Shown here: positions 27,401 through 37,528 of the stretch, piece after piece | How the letters are laid out: every line of letters starts with the position of its first letter | Numbering within the stretch: position 1 is the first letter of the stretch | Assembly (NCBI RefSeq): GCF_022818495.1 | Contig: NZ_CP089291.1 | Coordinates: 2,118,501-2,182,500, forward strand | DNA from: Fodinisporobacter ferrooxydans | GTDB taxonomy: Bacteria; Bacillota; Bacilli; Tumebacillales; MYW30-H2 | DNA: 64,000 nucleotides | Direction of reading: 5' to 3' | The notes under the pieces: model-generated | Told to the model about the DNA's origin: nothing | The model's input: the letters and a program-made list of their open reading frames with translations, nothing else | Databases searched by the model: none | Program-made: the position numbers and the translations under genes

Positions 27401-29959
27401 CAGAGGAAATTGAATTCCCCACGGGGAATTGAAACAATATTACCTATCCTTACAAAGTCAACGAATTGAGGACTCAGAGGAAATTGAATTCCCCACGGGG
27501 AATTGAAACCTGTTCACATTTAAAAACTGTGTGCCGCTGCTGTTCTCTCAGAGGAAATTGAATTCCCCACGGGGAATTGAAACGTCGGTACATTGCGCGA
27601 TGACATCGCGAGCATGTCGGACTCAGAGGAAATTGAATTCCCCACGGGGAATTGAAACCTCAACTTTGTGGTAGTACTTGACAAACCCTCTCAATTATCT
27701 CAGAGGAAATTGAATTCCCCACGGGGAATTGAAACTCCTCTGGATCTTTCGGTGTCTCTACTTCCACGGTCGCGTTTGCTACTCAGAGGAAATTGAATTC
27801 CCCACGGGGAATTGAAACATGTGAAACGTACATGTCCCCAAATTATGCGACAAATATCTCAGAGGAAATTGAATTCCCCACGGGGAATTGAAACATCAAA
27901 TAAATAACTTTCAATACGAGAGTTATGATAACCCTCAGAGGAAATTGAATTCCCCACGGGGAATTGAAACCTTGAATTATGGGATACATTCGCGGGAGTT
28001 GATGATCTACCTCAGAGGAAATTGAATTCCCCACGGGGAATTGAAACTCCAATGTCAAGTTCGACACGTCAGAATTAACTCCAATAACTCAGAGGAAATT
28101 GAATTCCCCACGGGGAATTGAAACACTTTTAAAAGTATTCCGAAAAGAATTTCGATTCAAAAATCCTCAGAGGAAATTGAATTCCCCACGGGGAATTGAA
28201 ACATTTAATGTTTTGTCGAAGTATTCCCACGCCATTACCCACTCAGAGGAAATTGAATTCCCCACGGGGAATTGAAACACTTGTAATAACTTTCCAACGT
28301 ATCCCGAATAGATCCTCTCAGCTCAGAGGAAATTGAATTCCCCACGGGGAATTGAAACGCTGTCCATTCCGAACAAAGCAATTCCGTTTGCCGTTTTCTT
28401 CTCAGAGGAAATTGAATTCCCCACGGGGAATTGAAACATGTCTTCCTTTCGAGCTAAAAATAACATTGAAGCACAACTCAGAGGAAATTGAATTCCCCAC
28501 GGGGAATTGAAACCAAAAATCCGAACATTGGTTAGAAATAGGAAATATATGGACTCAGAGGAAATTGAATTCCCCACGGGGAATTGAAACGCTATGGAAT
28601 CAATCTCATTTGTTCTTCCTGCATTTTTCCATCTCAGAGGAAATTGAATTCCCCACGGGGAATTGAAACACAGCGTGGGGTCGTTTGTGGAGCATGGGGT
28701 GGCATAGGCTCAGAGGAAATTGAATTCCCCACGGGGAATTGAAACAGCGTACATGAAACATTTAGAAATCGAAAAAAAGAACTCAGAGGAAATTGAATTC
28801 CCCACGGGGAATTGAAACGTATCACAGTTTGATGAGGGTTTTTGTAACTTATCAATTGCCTCAGAGGAAATTGAATTCCCCACGGGGAATTGAAACTTTC
28901 AAAAATCGCAAGAATCGGTCGAGAGCCGAGAATCTCAGAGGAAATTGAATTCCCCACGGGGAATTGAAACCTGTGACTAAAAAAGAACTAATCCTCATTA
29001 GCTCCAAAGGACTCAGAGGAAATTGAATTCCCCACGGGGAATTGAAACTTCCTAGTGACTTCTGCCAGGAATTTCGCATTGCCATCGCTTACCTCAGAGG
29101 AAATTGAATTCCCCACGGGGAATTGAAACATATCAGATGTACTATCCATTGCTTCCAATATATCAGCATGTCTCAGAGGAAATTGAATTCCCCACGGGGA
29201 ATTGAAACTGAAAATATGCAACACGCAGCTTTAAAAGTTGTTGAACTCAGAGGAAATTGAATTCCCCACGGGGAATTGAAACTTAGCTAGTTCTTGAATC
29301 GCTGCCTCGACCGTTTCATCTCAGAGGAAATTGAATTCCCCACGGGGAATTGAAACGCTGTCAATCGCGCTTTTCGTGATCGGCCGACCTTCCATCACTC
29401 AGAGGAAATTGAATTCCCCACGGGGAATTGAAACAGCAATAACAAAGTATACGTATTTCCGGTTGTAGTCCTCAGAGGAAATTGAATTCCCCACGGGGAA
29501 TTGAAACACAAGATACTTGTACATTTCTTTGTCCTCGTTGTTTCCCTCAGAGGAAATTGAATTCCCCACGGGGAATTGAAACTCAACACGTTCGATTGGA
29601 TTCGTTGGATTTCCTGATTGCTCAGAGGAAATTGAATTCCCCACGGGGAATTGAAACCGCGATACAGCAGAAAATGAATGGCCTGATCCAAACTTACACT
29701 CAGAGGAAATTGAATTCCCCACGGGGAATTGAAACGCAGGAACGACAATCACAAACGGAAACGCTACTTTGTCGCTCAGAGGAGATTGAATTCCCCACGG
29801 GGAATTGAAACCATTGTAAAATTACGTGAAACAAACGGCGCAGATGAAGCTGCTCAGAGGAAATTGAATTCCCCACGGGGAATTGAAACTTTCCGATTAG
29901 GCTACGTTCGCACAAGCGGGAACAAGATTGACTCAGAGGAAATTGAATTCCCCACGGGG
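24484..29959 (+). CRISPR. CRISPR array, 72 repeats and 71 spacers
   Basis: I counted 72 copies of a 37-base repeat that begins CTCAGAGGAAATTG and ends GGGGAATTGAAAC; spacers are mostly 34-43 bases. The inner AATTCCCC/GGGGAATT forms the Cas6 hairpin and the 3' end ATTGAAAC is the expected crRNA handle, so the plus strand is the guide strand. Repeats are identical except copy 70 (29775, one A to G in its 5' part) and the last copy (29932-29959), which loses its final nine bases. This decay marks the old end. Adaptation genes lie upstream and a type III operon with its own cas6 lies downstream, so both effectors may draw on this array. Confidence 0.99.
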
Positions 29960-30667
29960 TGTGAATAAGCACCTGTTTTGTATTGTAAATAGCATTACAA
30001 TCCTATACAATATTTACTAGATTATGTTATTTTTGTGTTTATTATGATTCGGGGGGAAGATAAGTGGCGTGGGTGATTTTTTGGAATAATGTTTCATTTT
30101 GTTCCAGTTTTTAGTAATATCGGTGGGTGTGTAATGCTTTAGCAAGGAATACAATTTTGGAAAAGTGAAAGAGAATACAAGAGAAAAATTCAATCACTAC
30201 AAACTTTGCGAATTAATAGTGAGCAGCATGTTGTCAATTTATCTAGTAACCCAATCGAGATAAGCACAGATAATTGCTTGGAAGGAAAAACGATTATTTC
30301 TGTTCCCTTTCATGTTAATAATGGAATAGAAATTGTCAGCGTACAGGACATCATACATGGGGCTGACCATTTGTTAGGATTGAAATTATCAACGAGATCA
30401 AAAAAGTATAGTGACCATTGCTTTGCCAGGTATGTCTGCTTTGGCTCAAGTTGTTATTATCAAGTTGCATGCTATGTCTGGAATATTTCCTTTGGTAACG
30501 CTCCCTTTACGCGATAAAAGTAAGGGCGGAAAATTTGTATGGCAACGGCCAGTTGATCTTCATCACGTTAGAAACTAATCACGAACTTCCCGATGGTCCG
30601 ATTTAGATAAACCAACTTAATTCAAAACTAGAGTAATAATAGATTTTATCATAATTGGGGGATTTTT
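29960..30667 (+). other. 708-base stretch without a recognised gene
   Basis: This lies between the array end and the type III cas6. It has an inverted repeat (ATTGTAA with TTACAAT near 29983) right after the array. A 103-codon frame starting at TTG 30206 and ending at 30517 has no clear ribosome-binding site, unusual composition (Cys-rich at its end) and no recognisable domain; I consider it possibly a gene remnant. A GGGGGA ribosome-binding site for the next gene lies at its end. Confidence 0.5.
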
Positions 30668-31429
30668 TTGCTGTGCTTATGGTCGATTACACTAGCATGT
30701 ATAACTGAAGGGAAAGTTAGAGGGAATGAAGGAGAGGCGGTTCATGGATGGTTATTTAATAACTTACGTAATTTAAGTCCAGAGATTGCATCTCGTTGGC
30801 ATGAAGTGCAAGTGAAACCATTCCGTGTTTCTTTTAAAAATTTTTCAGCGGGCAAGAATTATGTTCAAGGAGATACAGCAACTTTAATGATTGGTGCTGC
30901 TACATTTGAAGCAGTTCATTTTATTGGTGAATTAATTCAAAAGATAGATTGTGTGAAATTAGGTACAGCCATTTTTTTAATGAAAGAAACTAGTATTTTA
31001 CAGCAAATTACATATGATGATTTAATTCAAAGTTCTTTTACATCAGTTTCTACTAAAGAAAGAAAAGTTCAATTCCTTTCACCTACTACATTCAGAAGTG
31101 AAGGGGTGCATATATTGTTTCCAACGCCTGAACTGTTTTTTTCTGGATTGGGTCGAAAGTTCAATGCATTATATCAGAAACCATTTCCTCCATTTTCAAT
31201 TAATTGGGACCGGGAGATTCTCATAAATCGGTATCGATTACAAACAACAAATGTATCGTTCGTAAAATATAAAATCGTTAGTTTTACAGGTGATATGATA
31301 TTTTCTCCCACTGGTAACAATATTTCTGATTATACGGTTTCAATTTTTAAATTGCTTTGTGATTTTGCAAATTATATGGGGATTGGCTATAAGTCTACAA
31401 TGGGGCTCGGACATGTGAAAATTGTCTAG
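30668..31429 (+). CDS. cas6: Second Cas6 endoribonuclease, first gene of the type III operon
   Basis: A 253-residue Cas6 homologous to that at 20736: GEAVHGWLFNNL near residue 25, FLSPTTFRSEGVHILFPTPE in the middle and YMGIGYKSTMGLGHVKI at the C-terminus. The start is TTG 30668 behind GGGGGA. Having a separate Cas6 suggests the type III complex is supplied independently while using the same repeat family; no second array is present in the window. Its DNA is more AT-rich than the I-B copy, as is the whole type III block, pointing to separate acquisition. Confidence 0.9.
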   Translation: MLCLWSITLACITEGKVRGNEGEAVHGWLFNNLRNLSPEIASRWHEVQVKPFRVSFKNFSAGKNYVQGDTATLMIGAATFEAVHFIGELIQKIDCVKLGTAIFLMKETSILQQITYDDLIQSSFTSVSTKERKVQFLSPTTFRSEGVHILFPTPELFFSGLGRKFNALYQKPFPPFSINWDREILINRYRLQTTNVSFVKYKIVSFTGDMIFSPTGNNISDYTVSIFKLLCDFANYMGIGYKSTMGLGHVKIV

Positions 31430-31545
31430 GATTAATTCATTTTATAACTGATCTGATTGGTGATTCATAATATATGAAAGTATTAATCATATATAAAAGA
31501 TCATGGCCGAAACGTTGCAAATAAATTTGTGAAAGGAATTAATGC

Positions 31546-33792
31546 ATGAAGCAGGCAGATATAATTTTAACCGCTATGTATTTTCCAGTTTTCAAGCTGT
31601 TTGAAACGTATCTCAGTAAAGAATCATATTCTGCACATCTGTCTTGCATACAAAGAATCCAGAACCCTTTTGATGGGAAATTATTAATTGAACGATTAAA
31701 GAGCATTTTAACTAAAAATTCAAATGATGAAATTAACCGCTTGAATCAAACATTTGAACTTGTAGGATTTCATCAGTATTCGAAAGATCCCATGGCAATG
31801 GTTTCTGTTTACTGTCATGTGGAGCTGGAACAATCGTTTTGGAGACGAAGTTACTATCGGTTGTCTCGTCTAAATCCTGAGGCAATATTTGCAGATCAGC
31901 AAACTCAAAACATGGATATTTTACGTTTGAGAGAACACCTTGAGGATTTTAGAAAGGAGTTAGAAAGCCTTTTTGAATTGCAATGGTCTACAATCGATCA
32001 ATTTATTGTTCGCATCTCAAATTCGATTCAGCAATGGCTTTGGTGTATTCCTGCTCCTGTCAAAGGATTACCAATGGAATCTGTTTCAGATCTTTGTAGA
32101 ATGGCAGCGTCTATTTCAGCTTGTCTATTGCAGCATACCGATCAGATATCAATTCTAGTAGGTGATATTTCAGGAATACAGCGTTATATATTTGATATTG
32201 CTGCCTCAGGTCAGAAAGGTATTGCACGAAGGTTGAGGGCGAGGTCAATGTATGTGGCACTTTTGTCCGAAGCAATGAGTCAAATGATAACCAACCATTT
32301 TCACATTAGTCCTTTGAATGTAATAATGTCTTCTGGCGGAAAATTTTATATTCTTGTTCCTGGAGGAGAAGAAATAAATGATAAATTAGATCGATTGCAA
32401 GAAAAATTAGACACATGGATGATTGCGAATACAAATGGGGAACTCATTATCAATCTTGGATGGTTTCATTTTGAAAAGGATCAAATTCGAGATGGTGATT
32501 TTATTCTTGAAAAACTGAATGAATCATTACTTTTGGGAAAATCACGGCCATTGTCTGGAACGTTAATTCATAATCAAACTTGGTATGAAGAAAAATGGAT
32601 CATTCAAGAAAACAAAGAGCATGGTCGGTGTATCATCTGTAAAAAGTTTAAGATCCATGAAAAAGACAAGAGCATGTGCAGATTTTGTTACAGAGATCAT
32701 CAAATAGGCCGCAAATTGCTAACAGCACGTTTTATTGCATTTTACCACAAATCGCATGTTTCTGGAGATATTGAGTTCTTAGATGGTATTTCGGTAACAT
32801 TTCATGACGAGTTGCCGCAACAAAATGAACAAACCTATGTCGTTTGGGCTTTTCAGACTGTTGAAGACAAAGCAATGATTGTGAATCTGCCATTACTTAA
32901 TAAGATGATATCTAATCATGTTCCTTGGAATGGCAATGAAGTTTTATCCTTTGATGAAATTGCGGAACGAAGTAAGGGCACAAAACAACTTGGATTTTTG
33001 AAGGCCGATGTTGACAATTTAGGAATAATAATGACGTTTGGTTTGAAAAAGAATGACAAAAAATTACGCTTGTCTGTAATCTCTAGCCTAAGTTTTATGT
33101 TGGATATGTTTTTTTCAGGTTGGCTTTCGGAACAGTTAAAAATATATTTCCCAAATATTTATACCGTTTTTTCAGGTGGGGACGATCTTTATATTATAGG
33201 CCCTTGGGAAGAAATTACAAAGTTTTCAATTGTTTTAAAAAATTCGTTTTATAAGCATGTATGCAATCATCCAGATATTACAATATCAGCAGGATTAACA
33301 TTTGCTCATCCCAAGTCACCGATCCATTATCAAACAGAACTAACCGAGAATGAACTAGAAAATGCAAAGGAAATACCGTCAATTGAAAATAATACAAGTC
33401 GAAATCAAGTAAGCATTTTTAATACTTCGCTCAGTTGGGAACGTTTTGCGTTGTTGTTGGAAGAAACTGATAAACTCTTGAACTGGTGGCAGATGAAAAA
33501 AATCTCTTCATCGATACTTTATCGCCTCTCTTCATTTGCTAATGACTATATTTCGTATCGAAATGGTGAAATAGGGCCAACCTATCTACCTTGGATATCT
33601 TATATGATTAAACAAAACATTTCACGGCAAGATACCGAATTGTTTCAATGGGTGAGTCAATTCATTGATTCCAAATACATTGACTCTCAAGAAATGAATC
33701 CATTGGCATATATCCCAGTTCAGGTTAAATTGTTACAAATGTTTAAAAAGGAGGAGTTTGATAACGATGGCAGATCAAAGATACCCCAATAA
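31546..33792 (+). CDS. cas10: Cas10/Csm1 with cyclase motif, lacking an HD domain
   Basis: A 748-residue type III large subunit. First palm domain with DISGIQRYIFDIAASG (about 205), zinc ribbon CIICKKFKIHEKDKSMCRFC (about 363-382), second palm domain with FLKADVDNLG and SGGDD at 543-547, the catalytic motif for cyclic oligoadenylate synthesis. The N-terminal 120 residues, where HD nuclease motifs should be, contain no HD pair; the segment YRLSRLNPEAIF that normally follows the HD domain is present. So target RNA should trigger cOA signalling but not Cas10 DNA cleavage. The gene follows cas6 by 116 bases and overlaps the start of csm2. Confidence 0.92.
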   Translation: MKQADIILTAMYFPVFKLFETYLSKESYSAHLSCIQRIQNPFDGKLLIERLKSILTKNSNDEINRLNQTFELVGFHQYSKDPMAMVSVYCHVELEQSFWRRSYYRLSRLNPEAIFADQQTQNMDILRLREHLEDFRKELESLFELQWSTIDQFIVRISNSIQQWLWCIPAPVKGLPMESVSDLCRMAASISACLLQHTDQISILVGDISGIQRYIFDIAASGQKGIARRLRARSMYVALLSEAMSQMITNHFHISPLNVIMSSGGKFYILVPGGEEINDKLDRLQEKLDTWMIANTNGELIINLGWFHFEKDQIRDGDFILEKLNESLLLGKSRPLSGTLIHNQTWYEEKWIIQENKEHGRCIICKKFKIHEKDKSMCRFCYRDHQIGRKLLTARFIAFYHKSHVSGDIEFLDGISVTFHDELPQQNEQTYVVWAFQTVEDKAMIVNLPLLNKMISNHVPWNGNEVLSFDEIAERSKGTKQLGFLKADVDNLGIIMTFGLKKNDKKLRLSVISSLSFMLDMFFSGWLSEQLKIYFPNIYTVFSGGDDLYIIGPWEEITKFSIVLKNSFYKHVCNHPDITISAGLTFAHPKSPIHYQTELTENELENAKEIPSIENNTSRNQVSIFNTSLSWERFALLLEETDKLLNWWQMKKISSSILYRLSSFANDYISYRNGEIGPTYLPWISYMIKQNISRQDTELFQWVSQFIDSKYIDSQEMNPLAYIPVQVKLLQMFKKEEFDNDGRSKIPQ

Positions 33793-34180
33793 TTATGAGT
33801 ATTTGAAAAATGGGTATTATACCGATTCGTCAAACAAAAGATTACGGCGTGGAATTATTATTGAAGATGCAAAGCGTGTAGCAGAAGATTTAGTAAGTGG
33901 CAAAATTAAAATGACATCAACTACGTTGCGACGATTTTACTCAAAGCTTTTAAGTGCGTATGAGAAATATAAATCAAACAATGATTTTGAAGGGATCGTA
34001 AATCAAATTGAAGCATTAATTCCAGATGCTGAGATTGCGGTGAAAAGAGAAGTAGCACCTTATCAATTTAAAAACTTTATTCGTGAAAACGTAAATTTAG
34101 CCTCGCGAAATCCTGATAATTTAAAAGGATTTGTAAGACATTATCAAAGCATCATTTGTTTTTTTTCTGAAAAAAAATGA
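33767..34180 (+). CDS. csm2: Csm2 small subunit
   Basis: A 137-residue helical protein with Csm2 features: KRLRRGIIIEDAKRVAEDLV, TSTTLRRFYSKLLSAYEK and the C-terminal FKNFIRENVNLASRNPDNLK. Csm2 forms the inner filament of the type III-A complex. ATG 33767 is chosen with AAGGAGGAG upstream; TTG 33758 is too close to that site. It overlaps the cas10 3' end by 26 bases. Confidence 0.9.
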   Translation: MADQRYPNNYEYLKNGYYTDSSNKRLRRGIIIEDAKRVAEDLVSGKIKMTSTTLRRFYSKLLSAYEKYKSNNDFEGIVNQIEALIPDAEIAVKREVAPYQFKNFIRENVNLASRNPDNLKGFVRHYQSIICFFSEKK

Positions 34181-34206
34181 TTCATTAATTAAATGGAGGG
34201 ATTTTC

Positions 34207-34869
34207 GTGAAATTAAAACAGTTTACGAAGATTACAGGAATTATACATTGTGAAACGGGACTGAAAATTGGCGGAACTAAGGATAGTATTGACATTGGCG
34301 GTGTAGATGCACCAATTATTCGTCATCCTATTACACGTGTTCCATATATCCCCGGATCCTCATTGAAAGGGAAAATGCGTTCTTTACTAGAATCTATCTA
34401 TTCTTCAAATACGAGTATTTACCCTTGTGGTTGCGGTACGTGCAAGGTATGCATAAATTTTGGTTCTTTAAAATCTACGTCCCCAACTCGTGTACTTGTA
34501 CGTGACGCCCATATGGCAGAGAAAAGTTTAGCAGTTTTAAAAAATGCTAATGAGGAATCTGGAATGAATTTTGTAGAGGTTAAGACAGAAAACTTTATTA
34601 ATCGCTCTGTAGGAAAAGCAGAAAAACCTCGGGTATTTGAACGTGTACCTGCTGAAACAGAATTTCATTTTGAAATCAGTATACGAATCTTTGAAAACGA
34701 TTTGGAGACAGATGTGGTGAATTTTGTACTTGAAGGATTGAAACTCGTCGAACATGATTATCTAGGTGGATCTGGTGGACGTGGATACGGAAAAGTAAAG
34801 TTTAAGAATGTTGTTGTAGAAACTGTGCCATTACAAAATTATAAAGAAGATGTGGTTGATCCTAAATGA
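34207..34869 (+). CDS. csm3: Csm3 backbone RNase subunit
   Basis: A 220-residue Cas7-like protein. ETGLKIGGTKDSIDIGGVDA and PYIPGSSLKGKMRSLLE are hallmark Csm3 segments; Asp34 aligns with the catalytic aspartate (D33 in Streptococcus thermophilus) that cuts target RNA every six bases. A Cys cluster PCGCGTCKVC near residue 75 replaces the usual loop and may bind zinc. C-terminal YLGGSGGRGYGKV is the conserved glycine loop. GTG start with GGAGGG upstream; the stop overlaps csm4 by four bases. Confidence 0.94.
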   Translation: MKLKQFTKITGIIHCETGLKIGGTKDSIDIGGVDAPIIRHPITRVPYIPGSSLKGKMRSLLESIYSSNTSIYPCGCGTCKVCINFGSLKSTSPTRVLVRDAHMAEKSLAVLKNANEESGMNFVEVKTENFINRSVGKAEKPRVFERVPAETEFHFEISIRIFENDLETDVVNFVLEGLKLVEHDYLGGSGGRGYGKVKFKNVVVETVPLQNYKEDVVDPK

Positions 34870-35804
34870 TCCTAGAATATCAGTTGCAATTTCATTCCCC
34901 GTTGGTTGGTACTCTTGATAGTGATATGATCATGGGATCGATGGCTTGGGCCTTATTAAGATGCGAGGGGGAACAAGCCTTACAATCATGGATAGATATG
35001 TGTAAACAAGGCAATCCGCCGTTTGTTGTATCAAATGGTTTTCCGACAGGTTTTTTTCCAAAACCAATGATTCCTTTTAGAAAAAAGGAACAACCCTTAC
35101 ATAAACAAGAACAAATAAAAGAGGCCCGTACCAATAAAAAGTTGAAAGCTAGAAAATGGGTTAGTACTAACCTTTTCTATGAAATGCTAAACGGTACTTT
35201 TGTACAAATGCCTGGTATGGATGAACCAAGGGATTTTATAGGTCAACAAATTCACGCAATTATTGATCGAACAACTGGCACAAGTCTTACTGAAGGTGGA
35301 CTGTATGAAACGAGTTATCGTTGGTTCTCAATGAATATATCTTTGTACTTTCAAATTTTCGACCTTTCATGGGAAAATCGAATTGATGACTTGATGAAAT
35401 ATCTCGAATATGAAGGAATTGGGGCAAAAAAATCAATAGGTTATGGGAGATTTCGAATTATAACAAAACAACACATGCAAGTGAGACGAATCAATAATCC
35501 GAATGGGTTTGTGGTTTTGTCCCATTTTGTTCCTTCAAGAGATGATTCTACTAATGGGTTTTATAAAATTAAAACAAAGTACGGCCGTCTAGGTGAAGAA
35601 TTTTCGAAAGGTGTATCAGTAAATCCGTTTAAAAAGCCTATATTAATGATCGAACATGGTGCATGTTTTTATACTCAAAAACCGCAGAAGTTTTGTGGTA
35701 GAATTCTTTCCAATATTTCTTTTAATCACACAGACAAAGTTGTTCAGATGTGTTATGGGTTTATTATGCCCGCACGTCTACCAATCATTGATGGTAACCT
35801 CTGA
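34866..35804 (+). CDS. csm4: Csm4 (Cas5-like) crRNA-handle subunit
   Basis: A 312-residue RAMP protein: HSPLVGTLDSDMIMGSMAWA at the N-terminus, GIGAKKSIGYGRFRI glycine-rich loop near residue 185, and KPILMIEHGACFY, similar to the C-terminal Csm4 motif. It binds the 5' handle and Cas10. ATG overlaps the csm3 stop. In type III-A operons csm5 normally follows; here it does not. Confidence 0.88.
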   Translation: MILEYQLQFHSPLVGTLDSDMIMGSMAWALLRCEGEQALQSWIDMCKQGNPPFVVSNGFPTGFFPKPMIPFRKKEQPLHKQEQIKEARTNKKLKARKWVSTNLFYEMLNGTFVQMPGMDEPRDFIGQQIHAIIDRTTGTSLTEGGLYETSYRWFSMNISLYFQIFDLSWENRIDDLMKYLEYEGIGAKKSIGYGRFRIITKQHMQVRRINNPNGFVVLSHFVPSRDDSTNGFYKIKTKYGRLGEEFSKGVSVNPFKKPILMIEHGACFYTQKPQKFCGRILSNISFNHTDKVVQMCYGFIMPARLPIIDGNL

Positions 35805-35866
35805 AATTTCTTAGTTGTCTTTATGTACAAGGAAACAGTTCTATTCAAATGGATAGGAGAATCAGT

Positions 35867-37354
35867 ATGGCGATTGTTCTGATGAATATTGGAAATTCGG
35901 ATATCCAACCTGAAAGAAAAAGATTAACAGAAAAAGAAAGGAGAGACTCGCTTTCAGTAGTTTTGGAAGATCTGAAATCAGAAACACAAGTCTTAGATGA
36001 TCCGCAGTTCCCGATACTCTCAAGTGTGGAAAAATATCTTTTAAACAAAGGAGAGAAACTCAGTTTTCTAGTATTGTTTTATACCAGACAACAGAGTGAA
36101 TCCTTTGGTAATTCGGATACTTATTTAGATTTTGAAATTATTCAGTTGGCAATTGCAAAAAAGAAATTATTCTTAAATGAATCTGCTAGAGTAATTGGCA
36201 TTCCGATTCAGGAAGTTCCCTACTCATATGATCATATGTTAATTCATTATAGAAAAGCTATAAATTTGCTAGAAGAACAATTCAATTTTGAAGGAACTGA
36301 CTTTGGGCAAACTCTGTTTATATCGATGACAGGGGGAACTCCCGCGTGTAATTTTGGTCTTTTACATGCTATTCACGAATGGAAAAAGTTTCGAACCAAC
36401 AAAAAATTTATTTATTCGCCACGCCCTGCGAAAGATGAAGAACAGCCTCCTGCAATAGATATCCAAGTCAATACATATTTGTCCTTAAAAGAGGTCTTAA
36501 GAAATTTAAATGAACTATTTGAGGGAAATCATTATGGCCAGGTTAAAACTTTATTAAAGAATCTTTCCGTTGTAGATTTCAATCATGAAGATGTATTCCT
36601 CTTCTTGGATGCATTATTAATGAGACGGAATCAACAATACCAGAGGTCCATTGAAACCTTAAATAAAATTCGAAATACTGATTTTAGAGATACTCTCTTT
36701 TTTAAAAGTTTTTTTAATCAGGTGCGGGAATTGATCCAGGGGATTAGTATTCACGAAACGATCGATTCGAAGTGGTTAAAAGATATATCCTTCAAAAAGC
36801 TTTTGGAGGAGCAATATTGGAAATTGGTAAACTATTATCATTTAGAGGAATATAATGAATGGACAACTTTATTGATGACCTTTTATGAAAACCTATTAAA
36901 AATTAAGGTGATCACATTACTAGGACCACAGAAATTTAATAAAGGTAATTTTTCTGTAACACTAAGAAATGAATATACGAGTCTTCTAAAAGACAGTTCA
37001 GATAATTTGATTCATCAGGATAATTTTTTGTCAAATAATTCACGTTATCCAAATAGAAGAACCTATCAGAATTTAATTTCTGTTGTTGATCCGTTAAGCT
37101 TATTAAGGGAACCTGAATCGAGTTTTTGGGTATCGCAATTGGAAAAAATACACAAAAAACGGAATGAACTTATTCATGAATTTGGTGGATTAAACCGTGA
37201 AATGATCGAACAAGTCTTTTTACCAAAAAAATGGGATCAAGTGTTAAAGAAAGTATTGGTAGATGAATTTTACTTAAACATAGATTTGAATCCCCTAACT
37301 CCTATTCACTCCGGATTCTTAGATTGGATTGAAAACAAGCTTCTTAACTTTTAA
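35867..37354 (+). CDS. Csm6-like CARF-HEPN ribonuclease
   Basis: A 495-residue protein. Its first ~190 residues look like a CARF domain: AIVLMNIGNSD at the N-terminus and LFISMTGGTPACNFGLLHA near residue 150, the ligand-loop motif of Csm6/Csx1 sensors. The C-terminal part is helical with KKRNELIHEFGG, an R-x4-H HEPN active site (Arg432, His437). Such enzymes degrade RNA when bound to cyclic oligoadenylate made by Cas10. ATG 35867 is used because AGGAG lies 7 bases upstream; ATG 35849 is an alternative. It occupies the position where csm5 would be and closes the operon before a terminator. Sequence is divergent, so the subfamily is uncertain. Confidence 0.8.
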   Translation: MAIVLMNIGNSDIQPERKRLTEKERRDSLSVVLEDLKSETQVLDDPQFPILSSVEKYLLNKGEKLSFLVLFYTRQQSESFGNSDTYLDFEIIQLAIAKKKLFLNESARVIGIPIQEVPYSYDHMLIHYRKAINLLEEQFNFEGTDFGQTLFISMTGGTPACNFGLLHAIHEWKKFRTNKKFIYSPRPAKDEEQPPAIDIQVNTYLSLKEVLRNLNELFEGNHYGQVKTLLKNLSVVDFNHEDVFLFLDALLMRRNQQYQRSIETLNKIRNTDFRDTLFFKSFFNQVRELIQGISIHETIDSKWLKDISFKKLLEEQYWKLVNYYHLEEYNEWTTLLMTFYENLLKIKVITLLGPQKFNKGNFSVTLRNEYTSLLKDSSDNLIHQDNFLSNNSRYPNRRTYQNLISVVDPLSLLREPESSFWVSQLEKIHKKRNELIHEFGGLNREMIEQVFLPKKWDQVLKKVLVDEFYLNIDLNPLTPIHSGFLDWIENKLLNF

Positions 37355-37419
37355 GGCGAAAAATTCAAATGCATGTTTAAGCATAAGCGTCAAATAGCCT
37401 ATACGTTGAAATTAGAATA

Positions 37420-37451
37420 CCCACCATGAGGTGGGCTTATTTTTATTTTAT
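37420..37451 (+). terminator. Terminator of the type III operon
   Basis: CCCACC (37420-37425) and GGTGGG (37430-37435) form a tight GC stem with ATGA loop, followed by TTATTTTTATTTTATT. The convergent LacI gene ends about 80 bases beyond. Confidence 0.8.
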
Positions 37452-37528
37452 TAAATAGTCCGCAGATAAGAGACGTCCTTCCATATAATTGGCAGCCCAC
37501 ACGATTATTTGTTCGCGGACTTGCGTAT

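Noticed and set aside
24619..29972. Many minus-strand and some plus-strand frames of 60-139 codons with repeated FNSPWGIQFPLS or FQFPVGNSISSE segments
   Set aside because: They are translations of the CRISPR repeats in different frames; no ribosome-binding sites and no non-repeat homology.
30206..30517. 103-residue protein between array and type III cas6
   Set aside because: No ribosome-binding site, no domain, atypical composition; kept only as a possible remnant in the description of the interval.
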